A stretch of DNA of 64,000 nt, taken from positions 1 through 64,000 of the forward strand of contig NZ_QXFM01000100.1 in assembly GCF_003584015.1 (NCBI RefSeq), read 5' to 3'. The DNA comes from Aurantiacibacter xanthus. Lineage in GTDB: Bacteria > Pseudomonadota > Alphaproteobacteria > Sphingomonadales > Sphingomonadaceae. The notes under the pieces were generated by a model. That model was given only the letters and a program-made list of their open reading frames with translations. It made no database searches and was not told where the DNA came from. Below, piece after piece: positions 44,744-53,593 of this stretch (the stretch's first letter is position 1; each line of letters opens with the position of its first letter). The translations under genes and the position numbers were made by a program.

Positions 44744-45724
44744 TCACACCATCTGCGCCGCAGCCTGCCCCAGCTCATGGAAATAGCGCGCCATCGCGTC
44801 GGACGATTTCTCTGTCAGCTGGATGAAGGCGCGGCGGCGGTCGGTCTCGTCCTCGATCCGTTCCAGCAGGCCAGCCTCGGTCATCTGCGAAATCCATCGC
44901 AGCGCCGTGGTCGGCGGCACGCCCGAGGCAATGCACAGCGAAGTAACCGATACCCGTACATGTTCAGCACGCGCGGCGGTGAGGTCGAGCAGCATATCCC
45001 ACGCCGGATCGGCAAACAGGTCGCCATCGAAAAACCGCGCGCGCAACTGCCGCTGCTGGATAATCCCGCGCACCAGACGTGGATCGGGCAGCGGCGGACG
45101 GGTCGCCCGCGCCATCCGCTCGCCATGGCATGGGCGCGAGCAATCCCTCGGTGCGAACCGGAACGCGCTCCCCGCCGATGGCTTCGCCGCGTGATCGGGA
45201 GTGAGCAGATCGATCCGCTCCGCAATATGCGTGACCTGCTCGGTGATCCGCAGCAGGTTGCGCCGATCCTCCTCCGACAGTTCACGCACGCGCCGCCCTG
45301 ACAGCTCGGCCAGCATCCGGCCCAGTGCGATCACCCGGTCAGTCCGGCGGGGATTGACGAGGATCTGCGGATCGCTCGCCGAACAACAACCGTACACCGC
45401 ATCGAGCGTGTCGACCGTGGTTGCCACGATCAGCCGCGCCCCGGCCCGCGCCACCCGCTCATCAAGCCGGCTCAGCGCTGCGTAGCCCGCCCCGTCCAGC
45501 TCCGGGCAATCGAGAAACGCCAGCTCGCCCAACGGCGCTGCCTCACCATCAAGCAAGTCCGCCAGCGCACCGCAATCGCGCACGGCAAACCCTGCGATCC
45601 CGGCATCCTCGTGCAGTTCGTCGCGAAACTGCGCCCGGTCCGAGAAAACCGACAGCGCCAGCTTCATGCCGGCGCTGTCAGCGGCCATCTCATAGGCAAA
45701 ATCGATTACGGCTGCTTGACCCAT
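44744..45724 (-). CDS. Winged-helix transcriptional regulator with N-terminal receiver-like domain
   Basis: A 326-residue protein. The last 110 residues are a MarR-like winged helix: DPRLVRGIIQQRQLRARFF, DPAWDMLLDLTAARAEHV, VTSLCIASGVPPTTALRWIS and the wing MTEAGLLERIEDETDRRRAF. Residues 30-150 look like a receiver-like or Rossmann-type alpha/beta fold (LAFLDCPELDGAG, ARLIVATTVDTLDAVYG, PQILVNPRRTDRVIALGRML) but I see no phosphoacceptor pattern. ATG at 45724 has GGGGAG 8 bases upstream; the promoter TTGACA-N17-CATTGT lies at 45754-45782. Family seen mainly in sphingomonads; targets unknown. Confidence 0.78.
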   Translation of the reverse strand: MGQAAVIDFAYEMAADSAGMKLALSVFSDRAQFRDELHEDAGIAGFAVRDCGALADLLDGEAAPLGELAFLDCPELDGAGYAALSRLDERVARAGARLIVATTVDTLDAVYGCCSASDPQILVNPRRTDRVIALGRMLAELSGRRVRELSEEDRRNLLRITEQVTHIAERIDLLTPDHAAKPSAGSAFRFAPRDCSRPCHGERMARATRPPLPDPRLVRGIIQQRQLRARFFDGDLFADPAWDMLLDLTAARAEHVRVSVTSLCIASGVPPTTALRWISQMTEAGLLERIEDETDRRRAFIQLTEKSSDAMARYFHELGQAAAQMV

Positions 45725-45753
45725 CTGTCGCACTCCCCAAAGTGGATGCGAAC

Positions 45754-45782
45754 ACAATGAGAACAAACCAAGATCGTGTCAA
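45754..45782 (-). promoter_or_regulatory. Candidate promoter of the winged-helix regulator
   Basis: TTGACA (45782-45777), a 17-base spacer and CATTGT (45759-45754) on the minus strand, 30 bases upstream of the gene's start. A perfect -35 and good spacing make it one of the clearest promoters in the window. The -10 region contains a TGTTC direct repeat. Confidence 0.6.
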
Positions 45783-45814
45783 GAATTTCCTAAGGATAAC
45801 CCCTAAGGCCTTGA

Positions 45815-47104
45815 TCAGTCGGCAAATGGATCGCGCACCAGAATCGTGTCCTCACGCTCGGGGCTGGTCGAAACGCTTGCCACCGGGCACTCGATCAGTT
45901 CCTCGATCCGGCGAATATACTTGATCGCCTGCGCCGGAAGGTCCGCCCAGCTGCGCGCACCCACCGTGGTGCCTTCCCAGCCGTCGATTTCCTCGTAAAC
46001 CGGCTCCAGCCGCGCCTGCTCCTGTGCGTTGGCGGGCAGGTAGTCGATCAGTTCGCCGTCGAGCCTGTAGCCGGTGCAGATCCTGATCGTCTCGAACCCG
46101 TCGAGCACGTCGATCTTGGTCAGCGCAATGCCGGTGACGCCCGAGATGGCGCAGGTCTGCTTCACCAGCGCCGCGTCGAACCAGCCGCAACGACGCTTGC
46201 GCGCGGTGACGGTGCCGAACTCGTGGCCACGCTCGCCCAGCCGCTGACCCACTTCGTCTTCCAGCTCGGTCGGGAACGGGCCGGAGCCCACGCGCGTGGT
46301 ATAGGCCTTGACGATCCCGAGCACGAAGCCCGCCGCGCCCGGCCCCATGCCCGAGCCGCTCGCCACTGTGCCCGACACCGTGTTCGAGCTGGTCACGAAG
46401 GGATAGGTGCCATGATCGACATCGAGCAGCACGCCCTGCGCGCCCTCGAACAGGATTTTTGCCCCCGCCTTCTTCACCTCGTTCAGGCGCTTCCACACCG
46501 GCTGCGCATACTGGAGCACGAACGGCGCGATCTCGCGCAGCTTGGCCAGCAGTTCGGCACGGTCGATCGGCGGCTCGCCAAACCCGGCGCGCAGCGCATC
46601 GTGGTGCGCGCAGAGGCGATCAAGCTGCGGCTCAAGCTCGTCGAGGTGCGACAGATCGCACACGCGGATCGCGCGGCGGCCCACCTTGTCTTCGTAGGCC
46701 GGGCCAATGCCGCGCCCGGTGGTGCCGATCTTGCCCTTGCCCGCAGCGGCCTCGCGCATCACGTCCAGCTCGCCGTGGACCGGCAGGATCAGTGGACAAT
46801 TGTCGGCAATCCCGAAGTTCTCGGGCGTGATCGCGACGCCCTGGCCTTCGAGCCGCTCGATCTCACCCTTCAGCGCCCACGGATCGAGCACCACGCCGTT
46901 GCCAACGAGGCTGAGCGTGCCGGTGACGATGCCAGAAGGCAGCAGCGAGAGCTTGTAGGTCTTGTCGCCCACCACCAGCGTGTGGCCGGCATTGTGGCCG
47001 CCCTGAAAGCGCACCACCACATCGGCGCGGGTGGCCAGCCAGTCGACAATCTTGCCTTTGCCTTCGTCGCCCCACTGGGCGCCAATCACGGTTACGTTAG
47101 GCAT
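45815..47104 (-). CDS. purA: Adenylosuccinate synthase
   Basis: Forms adenylosuccinate from IMP, aspartate and GTP. The 429-residue protein begins [19 protein letters not shown] with the GDEGKGK phosphate loop, has the GHNAGHTL catalytic sequence near residue 40, [14 protein letters not shown] near 128 and the GTP-binding NTxDG-like region (TKIDVLDG) near 330. The frame opens eight codons earlier; Met at 47104 is the conserved start. A promoter candidate with a tandem GAAGTTGAC repeat lies upstream. Confidence 0.97.
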   Translation of the reverse strand: MPNVTVIGAQWGDEGKGKIVDWLATRADVVVRFQGGHNAGHTLVVGDKTYKLSLLPSGIVTGTLSLVGNGVVLDPWALKGEIERLEGQGVAITPENFGIADNCPLILPVHGELDVMREAAAGKGKIGTTGRGIGPAYEDKVGRRAIRVCDLSHLDELEPQLDRLCAHHDALRAGFGEPPIDRAELLAKLREIAPFVLQYAQPVWKRLNEVKKAGAKILFEGAQGVLLDVDHGTYPFVTSSNTVSGTVASGSGMGPGAAGFVLGIVKAYTTRVGSGPFPTELEDEVGQRLGERGHEFGTVTARKRRCGWFDAALVKQTCAISGVTGIALTKIDVLDGFETIRICTGYRLDGELIDYLPANAQEQARLEPVYEEIDGWEGTTVGARSWADLPAQAIKYIRRIEELIECPVASVSTSPEREDTILVRDPFAD

Positions 47105-47208
47105 GGATAGAGTCCTCCACCCCGCCAAGGAAATCCGGGACGCCCTTCGACAGGACTCGGCGAACGGATTGGACCAGAAGGGAGCATGGCTCCCCGAATG
47201 CGGGGGCG

Positions 47209-47236
47209 TCTTTAGCCACGCTTACTGCCAAGTCAA
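47209..47236 (-). promoter_or_regulatory. Candidate purA promoter
   Basis: TTGACT (47236-47231), a 16-base spacer and TAAAGA (47214-47209) on the minus strand, about 105 bases before the purA start. Just upstream (47248-47265) two tandem copies of GAAGTTGAC occur, which may be an operator. The leader also holds a GGGAGC/GCTCCC hairpin. The rest of 47105-47464 shows no supported gene. Confidence 0.5.
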
Positions 47237-47464
47237 CAGCCGTGGGCGAAGTTGACGAAGTTGACAGCATGCGAGAGCTTGCCGTCAGGGAATTAAAATT
47301 AGCAATCAATGGCTTAATCCAGTTTAATGAACTTGACACTTGGCACGGGTTCGCCGCGCGAACGGCCGGACGCCAAGTCTGCTCAGCCTAGGCTAGCCAT
47401 GCACCGATGGCCACCCTGTAGGAAAGGGTTGCCATCCCCGGCGCGACCGGGCAGCCCACGCGCC

Positions 47465-48349
47465 ATGCCGAGCCTGCGCACCATCGCCGATGTCCTGCTG
47501 GGCTATGGCCGCAAGGCCGAGAACCGCGCTGGCCCGCGCTTTCGCCAGCCGAGCCTGACGCTCACCTATGGCGATCACCCGTTGCAGGCGCTCGATGTCT
47601 ATTCCGCCGGACCGGGCGAGCGCCTGCTGCTGGTGTTCGTCCACGGCGGGGCCTGGCAGTTCGGCGACAAGACCCGGCGCCTGAAAGACGCCAAGGTGCC
47701 CTTCGCGCATGACCATGGCTGGCACTTCGCCGCGCTCAACTTCCGCATGGTGCCGGAAGTGGACGTGCGGACGATGGCCGAGGACGTGGCGGCGGGGCTG
47801 GCGCTGCTGTTCGCGCGGGCCGATGAGCTGGGAATCGACCGACGGCGCATTGTCCTGATGGGCCATTCCTCGGGCGCACATCTGGCCGCGCTGGTGGCGA
47901 GCGATCCGGTGCTGCTCGGCGCGCATGGCCTTGCGCCGGGCGATCTGGCGGGCGTGATCGCGATTGACGGTGCGGCCTACGATCCGGGCGAACCGAGCAC
48001 CGGCTCGCGGCAGTTCCAGAAGCGGCTGCTCGATCCGGCCTTTGCCGGGGCCGACCTGGCTGCTCTGTCACCCGTGGCGCAGCTTGAGGCGCATGGCGCG
48101 GATGCCCCGCCCTTCCTGATCATGCACACCGCCAGTGGCTTTACCGGCGCGCAGGCGCGACTGCTCGAACGCGCGCTGATGGGTGCGGGCGGAAGGGTTG
48201 AGCGCCATGGCTTTCGCGGCACCAGCCCGCTTGCACATATGCGACTGAGCCGCTGGTTCGGCCGCGCGGGATTCGGACCGACTGAAGTAGCACGAAGCTG
48301 GATCGAGGAACTTGCGCCTCCTCCGCAAGGCGAGGCTAAAGGGGGATGA
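47465..48349 (+). CDS. Alpha/beta hydrolase (esterase, HSL-like)
   Basis: A 294-residue esterase-type hydrolase. The oxyanion motif VFVHGGAWQFG is near residue 60, the nucleophile elbow MGHSSGAHLAAL near residue 140, and the C-terminal His probably in the TSPLAHMRLSRWFG region. This is the BD-FAE/hormone-sensitive lipase group. ATG at 47465 is chosen as the domain start; the frame opens 46 codons further upstream with no recognisable sequence. It splits purA from hisZ in the serC-serA-hisZ-purA order. Confidence 0.82.
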   Translation: MPSLRTIADVLLGYGRKAENRAGPRFRQPSLTLTYGDHPLQALDVYSAGPGERLLLVFVHGGAWQFGDKTRRLKDAKVPFAHDHGWHFAALNFRMVPEVDVRTMAEDVAAGLALLFARADELGIDRRRIVLMGHSSGAHLAALVASDPVLLGAHGLAPGDLAGVIAIDGAAYDPGEPSTGSRQFQKRLLDPAFAGADLAALSPVAQLEAHGADAPPFLIMHTASGFTGAQARLLERALMGAGGRVERHGFRGTSPLAHMRLSRWFGRAGFGPTEVARSWIEELAPPPQGEAKGG

Positions 48350-48362
48350 TATCGTATTGCCC

Positions 48363-48460
48363 CGCAAAGCCCTTCCCCTTGGCGAAGGGTTGGGATGGGG
48401 GGTCCACCCCAGCCAGGTATCTAGCCCCCACCCCCAGCCCCTCCCCAAGGGGAGGGGAGG
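48363..48460. repeat. Intergenic inverted repeat, family B (copy 2, reverse orientation)
   Basis: Reverse complement of the element at 40065-40160: starts CGCAAAGCCCTTCCCCTTGG, with GGTTGGGATGGGGGG, a core of about 20 bases unlike copy 1, then CCCCCACCCCCAGCCCC and the palindrome TCCCCAAGGGGA. It lies between the convergent esterase and hisZ genes. Confidence 0.82.
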
Positions 48461-48489
48461 AAGCTCCATCAGAGTAGTGTCATCAGGGG

Positions 48490-49596
48490 CTAGAGCGGCG
48501 TGGCTTCGCTACCTTCAAGCCGGTGCGAACAGCCGAGCGCCACCGCATCATCCGCATCCGACAGCGCAGCCACAGTCCGCTTGCCCTCCGCACGCAGCTT
48601 TTCCGCAGCGGCCTCGTCGTGGCCGAGCGGCAGGAACACCTTTTCGCCGATGTTCTCCTGCGCCTTCACCGCATCGACCAGCTCCTCGGGGTACAGCGAG
48701 AACCCGGTCGCCACTTCGCCACTGCCGCCGATGCGATAGGTGCCGCCCCGGCCCAGCTCGCCGCGCACGCCTTGCGCGTAGAGCGTAAAGCCGAACCAGC
48801 TCTGGTATTCGAAGCCATGGCGCTCGGTCGGGTCCAGCGTGAGGCGCGCGCGCCCCTCGACCCGCGCGGCGATCTGCGAGATCGCGGCGATCCGGCTGTC
48901 GAGTACGCCATCCTTGTTCAGCGCCTCCAGCTCGGCCAGCGCCTCGGGCAGCGCGCCGGTGGCGAACAGCAGCGGCAGATAAGCCGCCCCGCCCGCTTCG
49001 GTCAGCGCGCCCGCGTCCTTCATGTCGAGTTCGCGCCGCACCGCCTCGCGGTCGGCCAGCGGCAGCGGGCCGTCGGCCAGCACGTCGACCAGATCGGGCA
49101 TGGTGAAATCGACCGAGATGCCAGTGGCCCCGGCAGCTTCGAGCGCGGCAATCGCCAGCTCGACGATCTCGCAGGCAGCGGCAACCGAATCGGTGCCGAT
49201 CAGCTCAGCGCCCAGTTGCAGGTTCTCGCGGCGCGGTTCGAGTGCGGTTCCGGCGATCTTCACCACCTGCCCGGCATAGGCCAGCCGCAGCGGACGCGGC
49301 GCCTCTACCAGCGAGGTGGCGGCGATGCGCCCGACCTGCACCGTGATGTCGCCGCGCAAGGCCAGCGTGCGCAGGCTCTTGGGATCGACGAAGCGGAACA
49401 TATGGTTGCGGCTGACCCCGTCCATGCGGGCAGCGAGCGAGCGTTCGAACTCGATCAGCGGCGGGCGCACCCGGTCATAGCCATGCGCGGTCAGCCTATC
49501 GAGCACGGCCCGCTCGATCCTGGTGGCCGCAGCGGCGCTCTGGATCAGACGGTCTTCGAGGCCCTCGGGCAGGAGGTCGGTGGTGCGATCAGTCAT
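48490..49596 (-). CDS. hisZ: ATP phosphoribosyltransferase regulatory subunit HisZ
   Basis: A 368-residue class II aminoacyl-tRNA synthetase-like protein that, with short HisG, forms the first enzyme of histidine synthesis. It starts MTDRTTDLLPEGLEDRL, has the class II motif region ERAVLDRLTAHGYDRVRPPLIEF and DPKSLRTLALRGDITVQVGR, and the C-terminal YQSWFGFTLYAQG and RGGTYRIGGSGEVATGFSLY. ATG at 49596 is used; the open frame further up overlaps the repeat. No hisG or other his gene is close. Confidence 0.92.
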   Translation of the reverse strand: MTDRTTDLLPEGLEDRLIQSAAAATRIERAVLDRLTAHGYDRVRPPLIEFERSLAARMDGVSRNHMFRFVDPKSLRTLALRGDITVQVGRIAATSLVEAPRPLRLAYAGQVVKIAGTALEPRRENLQLGAELIGTDSVAAACEIVELAIAALEAAGATGISVDFTMPDLVDVLADGPLPLADREAVRRELDMKDAGALTEAGGAAYLPLLFATGALPEALAELEALNKDGVLDSRIAAISQIAARVEGRARLTLDPTERHGFEYQSWFGFTLYAQGVRGELGRGGTYRIGGSGEVATGFSLYPEELVDAVKAQENIGEKVFLPLGHDEAAAEKLRAEGKRTVAALSDADDAVALGCSHRLEGSEATPL

Positions 49597-49629
49597 TATC
49601 TGGTGCTGGCCCTCATTAGTCCGCTCGTG

Positions 49630-49706
49630 CTGAGCTTGTCGAAGCACTGTTCTCCCCTTGGCAAGGCGGGCCGCAGAAAGAAAGGGCAAGCCTTCGACAA
49701 GCTCAG
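49630..49706. repeat. Intergenic inverted repeat, family A (copy 2)
   Basis: Arms CTGAGCTTGTCGAAG (49630-49644) and CTTCGACAAGCTCAG (49692-49706), exact reverse complements, in the gap between serA and hisZ. A third copy lies on the other side of serA, so two copies bracket that gene. Confidence 0.83.
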
Positions 49707-49738
49707 GCTGAGCGGTATTTTTCTGAAGGCAGCTGCAA

Positions 49739-51322
49739 TCAGAAATTGAGCGCCTTCACCAGCTTCACGCCCTGCAGCTTCTCGGCCGCAGTGATGACCT
49801 CGGCCGGGATCGGCGCATCGACGCTCAGCAGCACGATGGCCTCGCCGCCGGTCTCGCGACGACCAAGGTGGAAGGTACCGATGTTGATGCCATGCTCGCC
49901 CATCAGCGAGCCGACCCGGCCGATGAAGCCCGGGGCGTCCTCGTTGACGACATAGAGCATGTGGCCTTCCAGATCGGCCTCGACGCCGATGCCGAAGATC
50001 TCCACCAGACGCGCGGCCTTGTCGGCGAACAGCGTGCCCGCCACCGAACGCGGACCCGCGCTGGTCGCCACGGTCACGCGCAGCAGGGTGTTGAACACGC
50101 CCTCGCCCTCATAGCGCACCGAACGGACCTGCAGGCCGCGCTCCTTCGCGAGATAAGGCGCGTTGACCATGTTCACCGTGTCGGAATAGCGGCGCATGAA
50201 GCCCGCCAGCACCGCGCCCTCGATCGGCTTGCCGTTGAGTTCGGCAGCAGCGCCCGAACGCTCGATGCTGATCTCGGTGAGGTTGCCGTGGGCGAGCTGG
50301 CTGACCAGCGAACCCAGCTTTTCCGCCAGCGCCATGTAGGGGCGCAGCTTCGGAGCTTCCTCGGCGCTGAGCGAAGGCATATTGAGCGCGTTGGTGACAC
50401 CGCCGTTGACGAGATAGTCAGCCATCTGCTCGGCCACCTGCAGCGCCACGTTGACCTGCGCTTCGGTGGTCGAGGCGCCGAGGTGCGGGGTGCAGATGAA
50501 GTTCGGCGTGCCGAACAGCGGGTGCTCCTTGGCGGGCTCCTTGGCGAACACGTCGAGCGCGGCACCGGCGATGTGGCCGCTGTCGAGCAGGTCCTTGAGC
50601 CCCGCTTCGTCGATCAGGCCGCCGCGCGCGCAGTTCACGATCCGCACGCCCTTCTTGCACTGCTCAAGCCGCTCGCGGCTGAGGATGTTGCGGGTCTCGT
50701 CGGTGAGCGGGGTGTGCAGCGTGATGAAGTCGGCCTTCTCCAGCAGCGTTCCGAGATCCGCCTTCTCCACGCCCATCTCGATGGCGCGCTCGGGCGTCAG
50801 GAACGGATCGTAGGCGACGACCTTCATCCGCAGGCCCAGCGCACGGCTGGCGACGATCGAGCCGATGTTGCCCGCGCCGATCAGGCCGAGCGTCTTGCCG
50901 GTCAGCTCGACGCCCATGAAGTCGTTCTTCGGCCATTCGCCGTTCTGGGTGCGCGCGTTGGCTTCCGGGATCTGGCGGGCCACGGCGAACATCAGCGCAA
51001 TCGCGTGTTCGGCGGTGGTGATCGAGTTGCCGAACGGGGTGTTCATCACCACCACGCCCTGAGCGCTGGCCGCCGGAATATCGACGTTGTCGACACCGAT
51101 ACCGGCGCGGCCGATCACCTTGAGGTTGGGCGCGGCGGCGAGGATTTCGGGGGTGACCTTGGTCGAGCTGCGGATGGCGAGGCCGTCATACTGGCCGATC
51201 ATGGCCTTCAGCTCTTCGGGGGTCTTGCCGGTGATGACATCGACGTCGCAGCCGCGCTCTTCGAAGATCTTGGCGGCGTTGGGGTCCATCTTGTCGGAAA
51301 TGAGGACTTTGGGCTTGGTCAT
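49739..51322 (-). CDS. serA: D-3-phosphoglycerate dehydrogenase
   Basis: Oxidises 3-phosphoglycerate in the first step of serine synthesis. The 527-residue long form starts MTKPKVLISDKMDPNA, has the NAD motif GLIGAGNIGSIVA near residue 145, catalytic residues in NCARGGLIDEAGL and the His in CTPHLGASTTEAQ, then an intervening domain and a C-terminal ACT domain (EDAPGFIGRVGSLMGEHGIN). The ACT domain suggests allosteric feedback. SD GAGG precedes the ATG at 51322. Confidence 0.97.
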   Translation of the reverse strand: MTKPKVLISDKMDPNAAKIFEERGCDVDVITGKTPEELKAMIGQYDGLAIRSSTKVTPEILAAAPNLKVIGRAGIGVDNVDIPAASAQGVVVMNTPFGNSITTAEHAIALMFAVARQIPEANARTQNGEWPKNDFMGVELTGKTLGLIGAGNIGSIVASRALGLRMKVVAYDPFLTPERAIEMGVEKADLGTLLEKADFITLHTPLTDETRNILSRERLEQCKKGVRIVNCARGGLIDEAGLKDLLDSGHIAGAALDVFAKEPAKEHPLFGTPNFICTPHLGASTTEAQVNVALQVAEQMADYLVNGGVTNALNMPSLSAEEAPKLRPYMALAEKLGSLVSQLAHGNLTEISIERSGAAAELNGKPIEGAVLAGFMRRYSDTVNMVNAPYLAKERGLQVRSVRYEGEGVFNTLLRVTVATSAGPRSVAGTLFADKAARLVEIFGIGVEADLEGHMLYVVNEDAPGFIGRVGSLMGEHGINIGTFHLGRRETGGEAIVLLSVDAPIPAEVITAAEKLQGVKLVKALNF

Positions 51323-51350
51323 AATAAACCTCGAATACACATCCGCTCAC

Positions 51351-51428
51351 CCTGAGCCTGTCGAAGGGTTGTCCTTCTTTTCAGGGGCGGCACAGAAGGG
51401 GAAAGGACGGTCCTTCGACAAGCTCAGG
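51351..51428. repeat. Intergenic inverted repeat, family A (copy 3)
   Basis: Arms CCTGAGCCTGTCGAAGG (51351-51367) and CCTTCGACAAGCTCAGG (51412-51428), one mismatch between them, in the 142-base gap between serC and serA. Same family as at 7055 and 49630. Confidence 0.82.
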
Positions 51429-51464
51429 ACGAGCGGGAAGGACCGTCAAAAGCGGTGGCAACCG

Positions 51465-52625
51465 TTAGAGGTTGCCGGCCTTGAGCTCTTCGTAGGCCCA
51501 CTCGATCCACGGCAACAGGCGCGCGATGTCTTCGCTTTCGAGCGAACCGCCACACCAGATCCGCAGGCCCGGAGGCGCATCGCGGTAGCCGTTGAAGTCG
51601 AAACCGACCTCAAGCTCCTCGAGTTTCTTGGCAATCTTGCCCGGAACGGCGGCCTTGTCTTCATCGGACAGGCTGTCGATCCACTCGCCCTGGAAGACCA
51701 TGCACACGCCGGTGTTGGTCTGCTGGGCGGGGTCTGCCACCATGTTGCGCAGCCACGGGGTCGCCTCGATCCAGTCCTTGACGATCTTGGCATTGGCATT
51801 CGTACGCGCGAACATCGCCTCGCGCCCGCCAATTTCCTTCACCCATTCAAGCGCGGCGATATAGTCTTCCGTCGCCAGCATCGAGGGGGTGTTGATCGTC
51901 GCACCTTCGAAGATCGAGGTGTCGAGCTTGCCCTTCTTCTTGATGCGGAACAGCTTGGGCAGCGGCCACTCAGGGTCATAGCTGTTGATCCGCTCGACCG
52001 CCTTGGGCGACAGGATCATCATGCCGTGCTGCGCTTCGCCGCCCAGCACCTTCTGCCACGAGAAGGTGGTCACATCGAGCTTGGCCCAGTCCATCTCCAT
52101 CGCGAAGACAGCGCTGGTGGCATCGTTGATGGTGATGCCGGTGCGATCGGCCGCAAGCCAGTCGGTGTTGGGAATGCGTGCACCCGAGGTGGTGCCGTTC
52201 CAGGTGAAGACAACGTCGTTGTCCTGCGGGATCTGGGTCAGATCGGGAATTTCGCCATAGCCGGCTTCCAGAACCTGCAGGTCCTTCAGCTTCAGCTGCT
52301 TGGCCGCATCCTGAATCCACACATTGCCGAAGCTTTCCCACGCCGCGACAGTCGCGGGGCGAGCGCCGAGCATCGTCCACATCGCGCATTCGAGCGCACC
52401 GGTATCCGAGCCGGGCATGATGCCGACCAGATAGTCGTCAGGAACGCCGAGCAGTTCCTTGGTGAGATCGATGGCATATTTCAGCCGCCCCTTGGCATAC
52501 TTGCCGCGGTGCGAGCGGCCGAGCGAGCGGGTGTCGAGCTTGTCGACAGACCAGCCGGGCGGCTTGCAGGTGGGTCCGGATGAGAAGAAGGGGCGCTCAG
52601 GCTTGAGCGTCGGTTGTGCAGTCAT
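51465..52625 (-). CDS. serC: Phosphoserine aminotransferase
   Basis: PLP aminotransferase producing phosphoserine. The 386-residue protein (the alphaproteobacterial/Methanosarcina-type SerC) starts MTAQPTLKPERPFFSSGPTC, with GIMPGSDTGALECAMW, and the PLP lysine in TFSWQKVLGGEAQHGMM near residue 185. ATG at 52625 follows the strong SD AAAGGAGAG. That SD sits in a 6-base hairpin with a GAAA loop (52631-52646). Heads the serC-serA-hisZ string. Confidence 0.95.
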   Translation of the reverse strand: MTAQPTLKPERPFFSSGPTCKPPGWSVDKLDTRSLGRSHRGKYAKGRLKYAIDLTKELLGVPDDYLVGIMPGSDTGALECAMWTMLGARPATVAAWESFGNVWIQDAAKQLKLKDLQVLEAGYGEIPDLTQIPQDNDVVFTWNGTTSGARIPNTDWLAADRTGITINDATSAVFAMEMDWAKLDVTTFSWQKVLGGEAQHGMMILSPKAVERINSYDPEWPLPKLFRIKKKGKLDTSIFEGATINTPSMLATEDYIAALEWVKEIGGREAMFARTNANAKIVKDWIEATPWLRNMVADPAQQTNTGVCMVFQGEWIDSLSDEDKAAVPGKIAKKLEELEVGFDFNGYRDAPPGLRIWCGGSLESEDIARLLPWIEWAYEELKAGNL

Positions 52626-52630
52626 GTATT

Positions 52631-52646
52631 CTCTCCTTTCAGAGAG
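52631..52646 (-). promoter_or_regulatory. SD-containing hairpin in the serC leader
   Basis: On the minus strand CTCTCT-GAAA-GGAGAG (52646-52631) folds into a 6-base stem (one T-G pair) closed by a GNRA-type tetraloop. The 3' arm contains the SD GGAG, 5 bases before the ATG at 52625, so folding could limit ribosome access. Confidence 0.5.
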
Positions 52647-52681
52647 CTCGCGCGGCGTTGGGACCGCGTGGCCCGGCGCCG

Positions 52682-52709
52682 CACCTAGCCACCCCCTGTC
52701 GAATGTCAA
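52682..52709 (-). promoter_or_regulatory. Candidate serC promoter
   Basis: TTGACA (52709-52704), a 16-base spacer and TAGGTG (52687-52682) on the minus strand, about 60 bases before the serC start. The -35 element is perfect; the -10 is weak. Confidence 0.5.
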
Positions 52710-52811
52710 TCGCAGATCGTTGGCCTGCCCCCGCTCAGGGATCGCTTACGGATGGCGGGCGGGCCAATTTTCCAGGGCTGGCAAGGTTCCCTTAAGCATA
52801 GGTGCGACAGG

Positions 52812-53501
52812 ATGGCCCGCATGCGACAATGGCCCGCCCTGCTGATTCTCGCTTCCGCGCTGGCGGGCTGTTCGATGCTGCCAGACCGCTCTGGCCGCGA
52901 GACGAGCACGCCGCGCACCGCCGATTCGCGCGCCGTGGCTGCTCCCACCCGCACCGTCGACCGTGTCTGCATGGCAGATCTTGGCGGCAGCGGCGCACGC
53001 TTCACCCCCCTGCCCGACCGTTATGACGGCAATGGCTGCAGCAACCTCGGCACGGTTCAGCTGATTGCGCTGAGCAGCGACGATGGCGAACTGGCCCTCA
53101 GCAATCTCGGCGCGGTCACCTGCCCGGTCAGCCAGGCCTTTGCCGGCTGGGCACGTTTTGGCGTGGACCGCGCCGCGCGGCAGATCCTCGGCGCGAAGCT
53201 GGCGCGGATCGAAACCTACGGCAGCTACAATTGCCGCAATGTGGCCGGAAGCTCGCGCCGCAGCGCCCATGCCACGGCCTCCGCCATCGATATTTCAGGC
53301 TTCGTGCTTTCCGATGGACGGCGCATCTCGGTGCTTGACGACTGGGACGGCGGGTCAGCCGCCTATCGCCAGTTCCTGCGCACGGTTCAGGCCTCGGCCT
53401 GCCGCCGGTTCGGCACAGTACTCGGCCCCGACTACAACGCCGCGCACCGCAACCATTTCCACCTGGAAGGTGTCGCAGAAGGCAAGAGCTTCTGCCGCTA
53501 G
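52812..53501 (+). CDS. Extensin-like family lipoprotein
   Basis: A 229-residue protein with a lipoprotein signal (ALLILASALAGC, Cys about 15), a variable linker, then the extensin-like C-terminal domain: ETYGSYNCRNV, SAHATASAIDISGF and AHRNHFHLE. The His/Asp pattern in the last two is like that of zinc DD-peptidase-type folds, so a wall-related hydrolase is possible, but that is inference. ATG at 52812 is preceded by GGTGCGACAGG. It is divergent from serC, with about 185 bases between the starts. Confidence 0.83.
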   Translation: MARMRQWPALLILASALAGCSMLPDRSGRETSTPRTADSRAVAAPTRTVDRVCMADLGGSGARFTPLPDRYDGNGCSNLGTVQLIALSSDDGELALSNLGAVTCPVSQAFAGWARFGVDRAARQILGAKLARIETYGSYNCRNVAGSSRRSAHATASAIDISGFVLSDGRRISVLDDWDGGSAAYRQFLRTVQASACRRFGTVLGPDYNAAHRNHFHLEGVAEGKSFCR

Positions 53502-53593
53502 AGTTGGCCACGGGCGGCCCAGCCTTTGCCGGCAGCCACGCTACCCCTGCACGTCAGACGCTGGCCCGCCCCTCAGGCTCAGTTCCCTCAATC

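Noticed and set aside
47097-47339. 80-residue minus-strand frame upstream of purA
   Set aside because: It covers the purA promoter and leader, and has no SD or domain.
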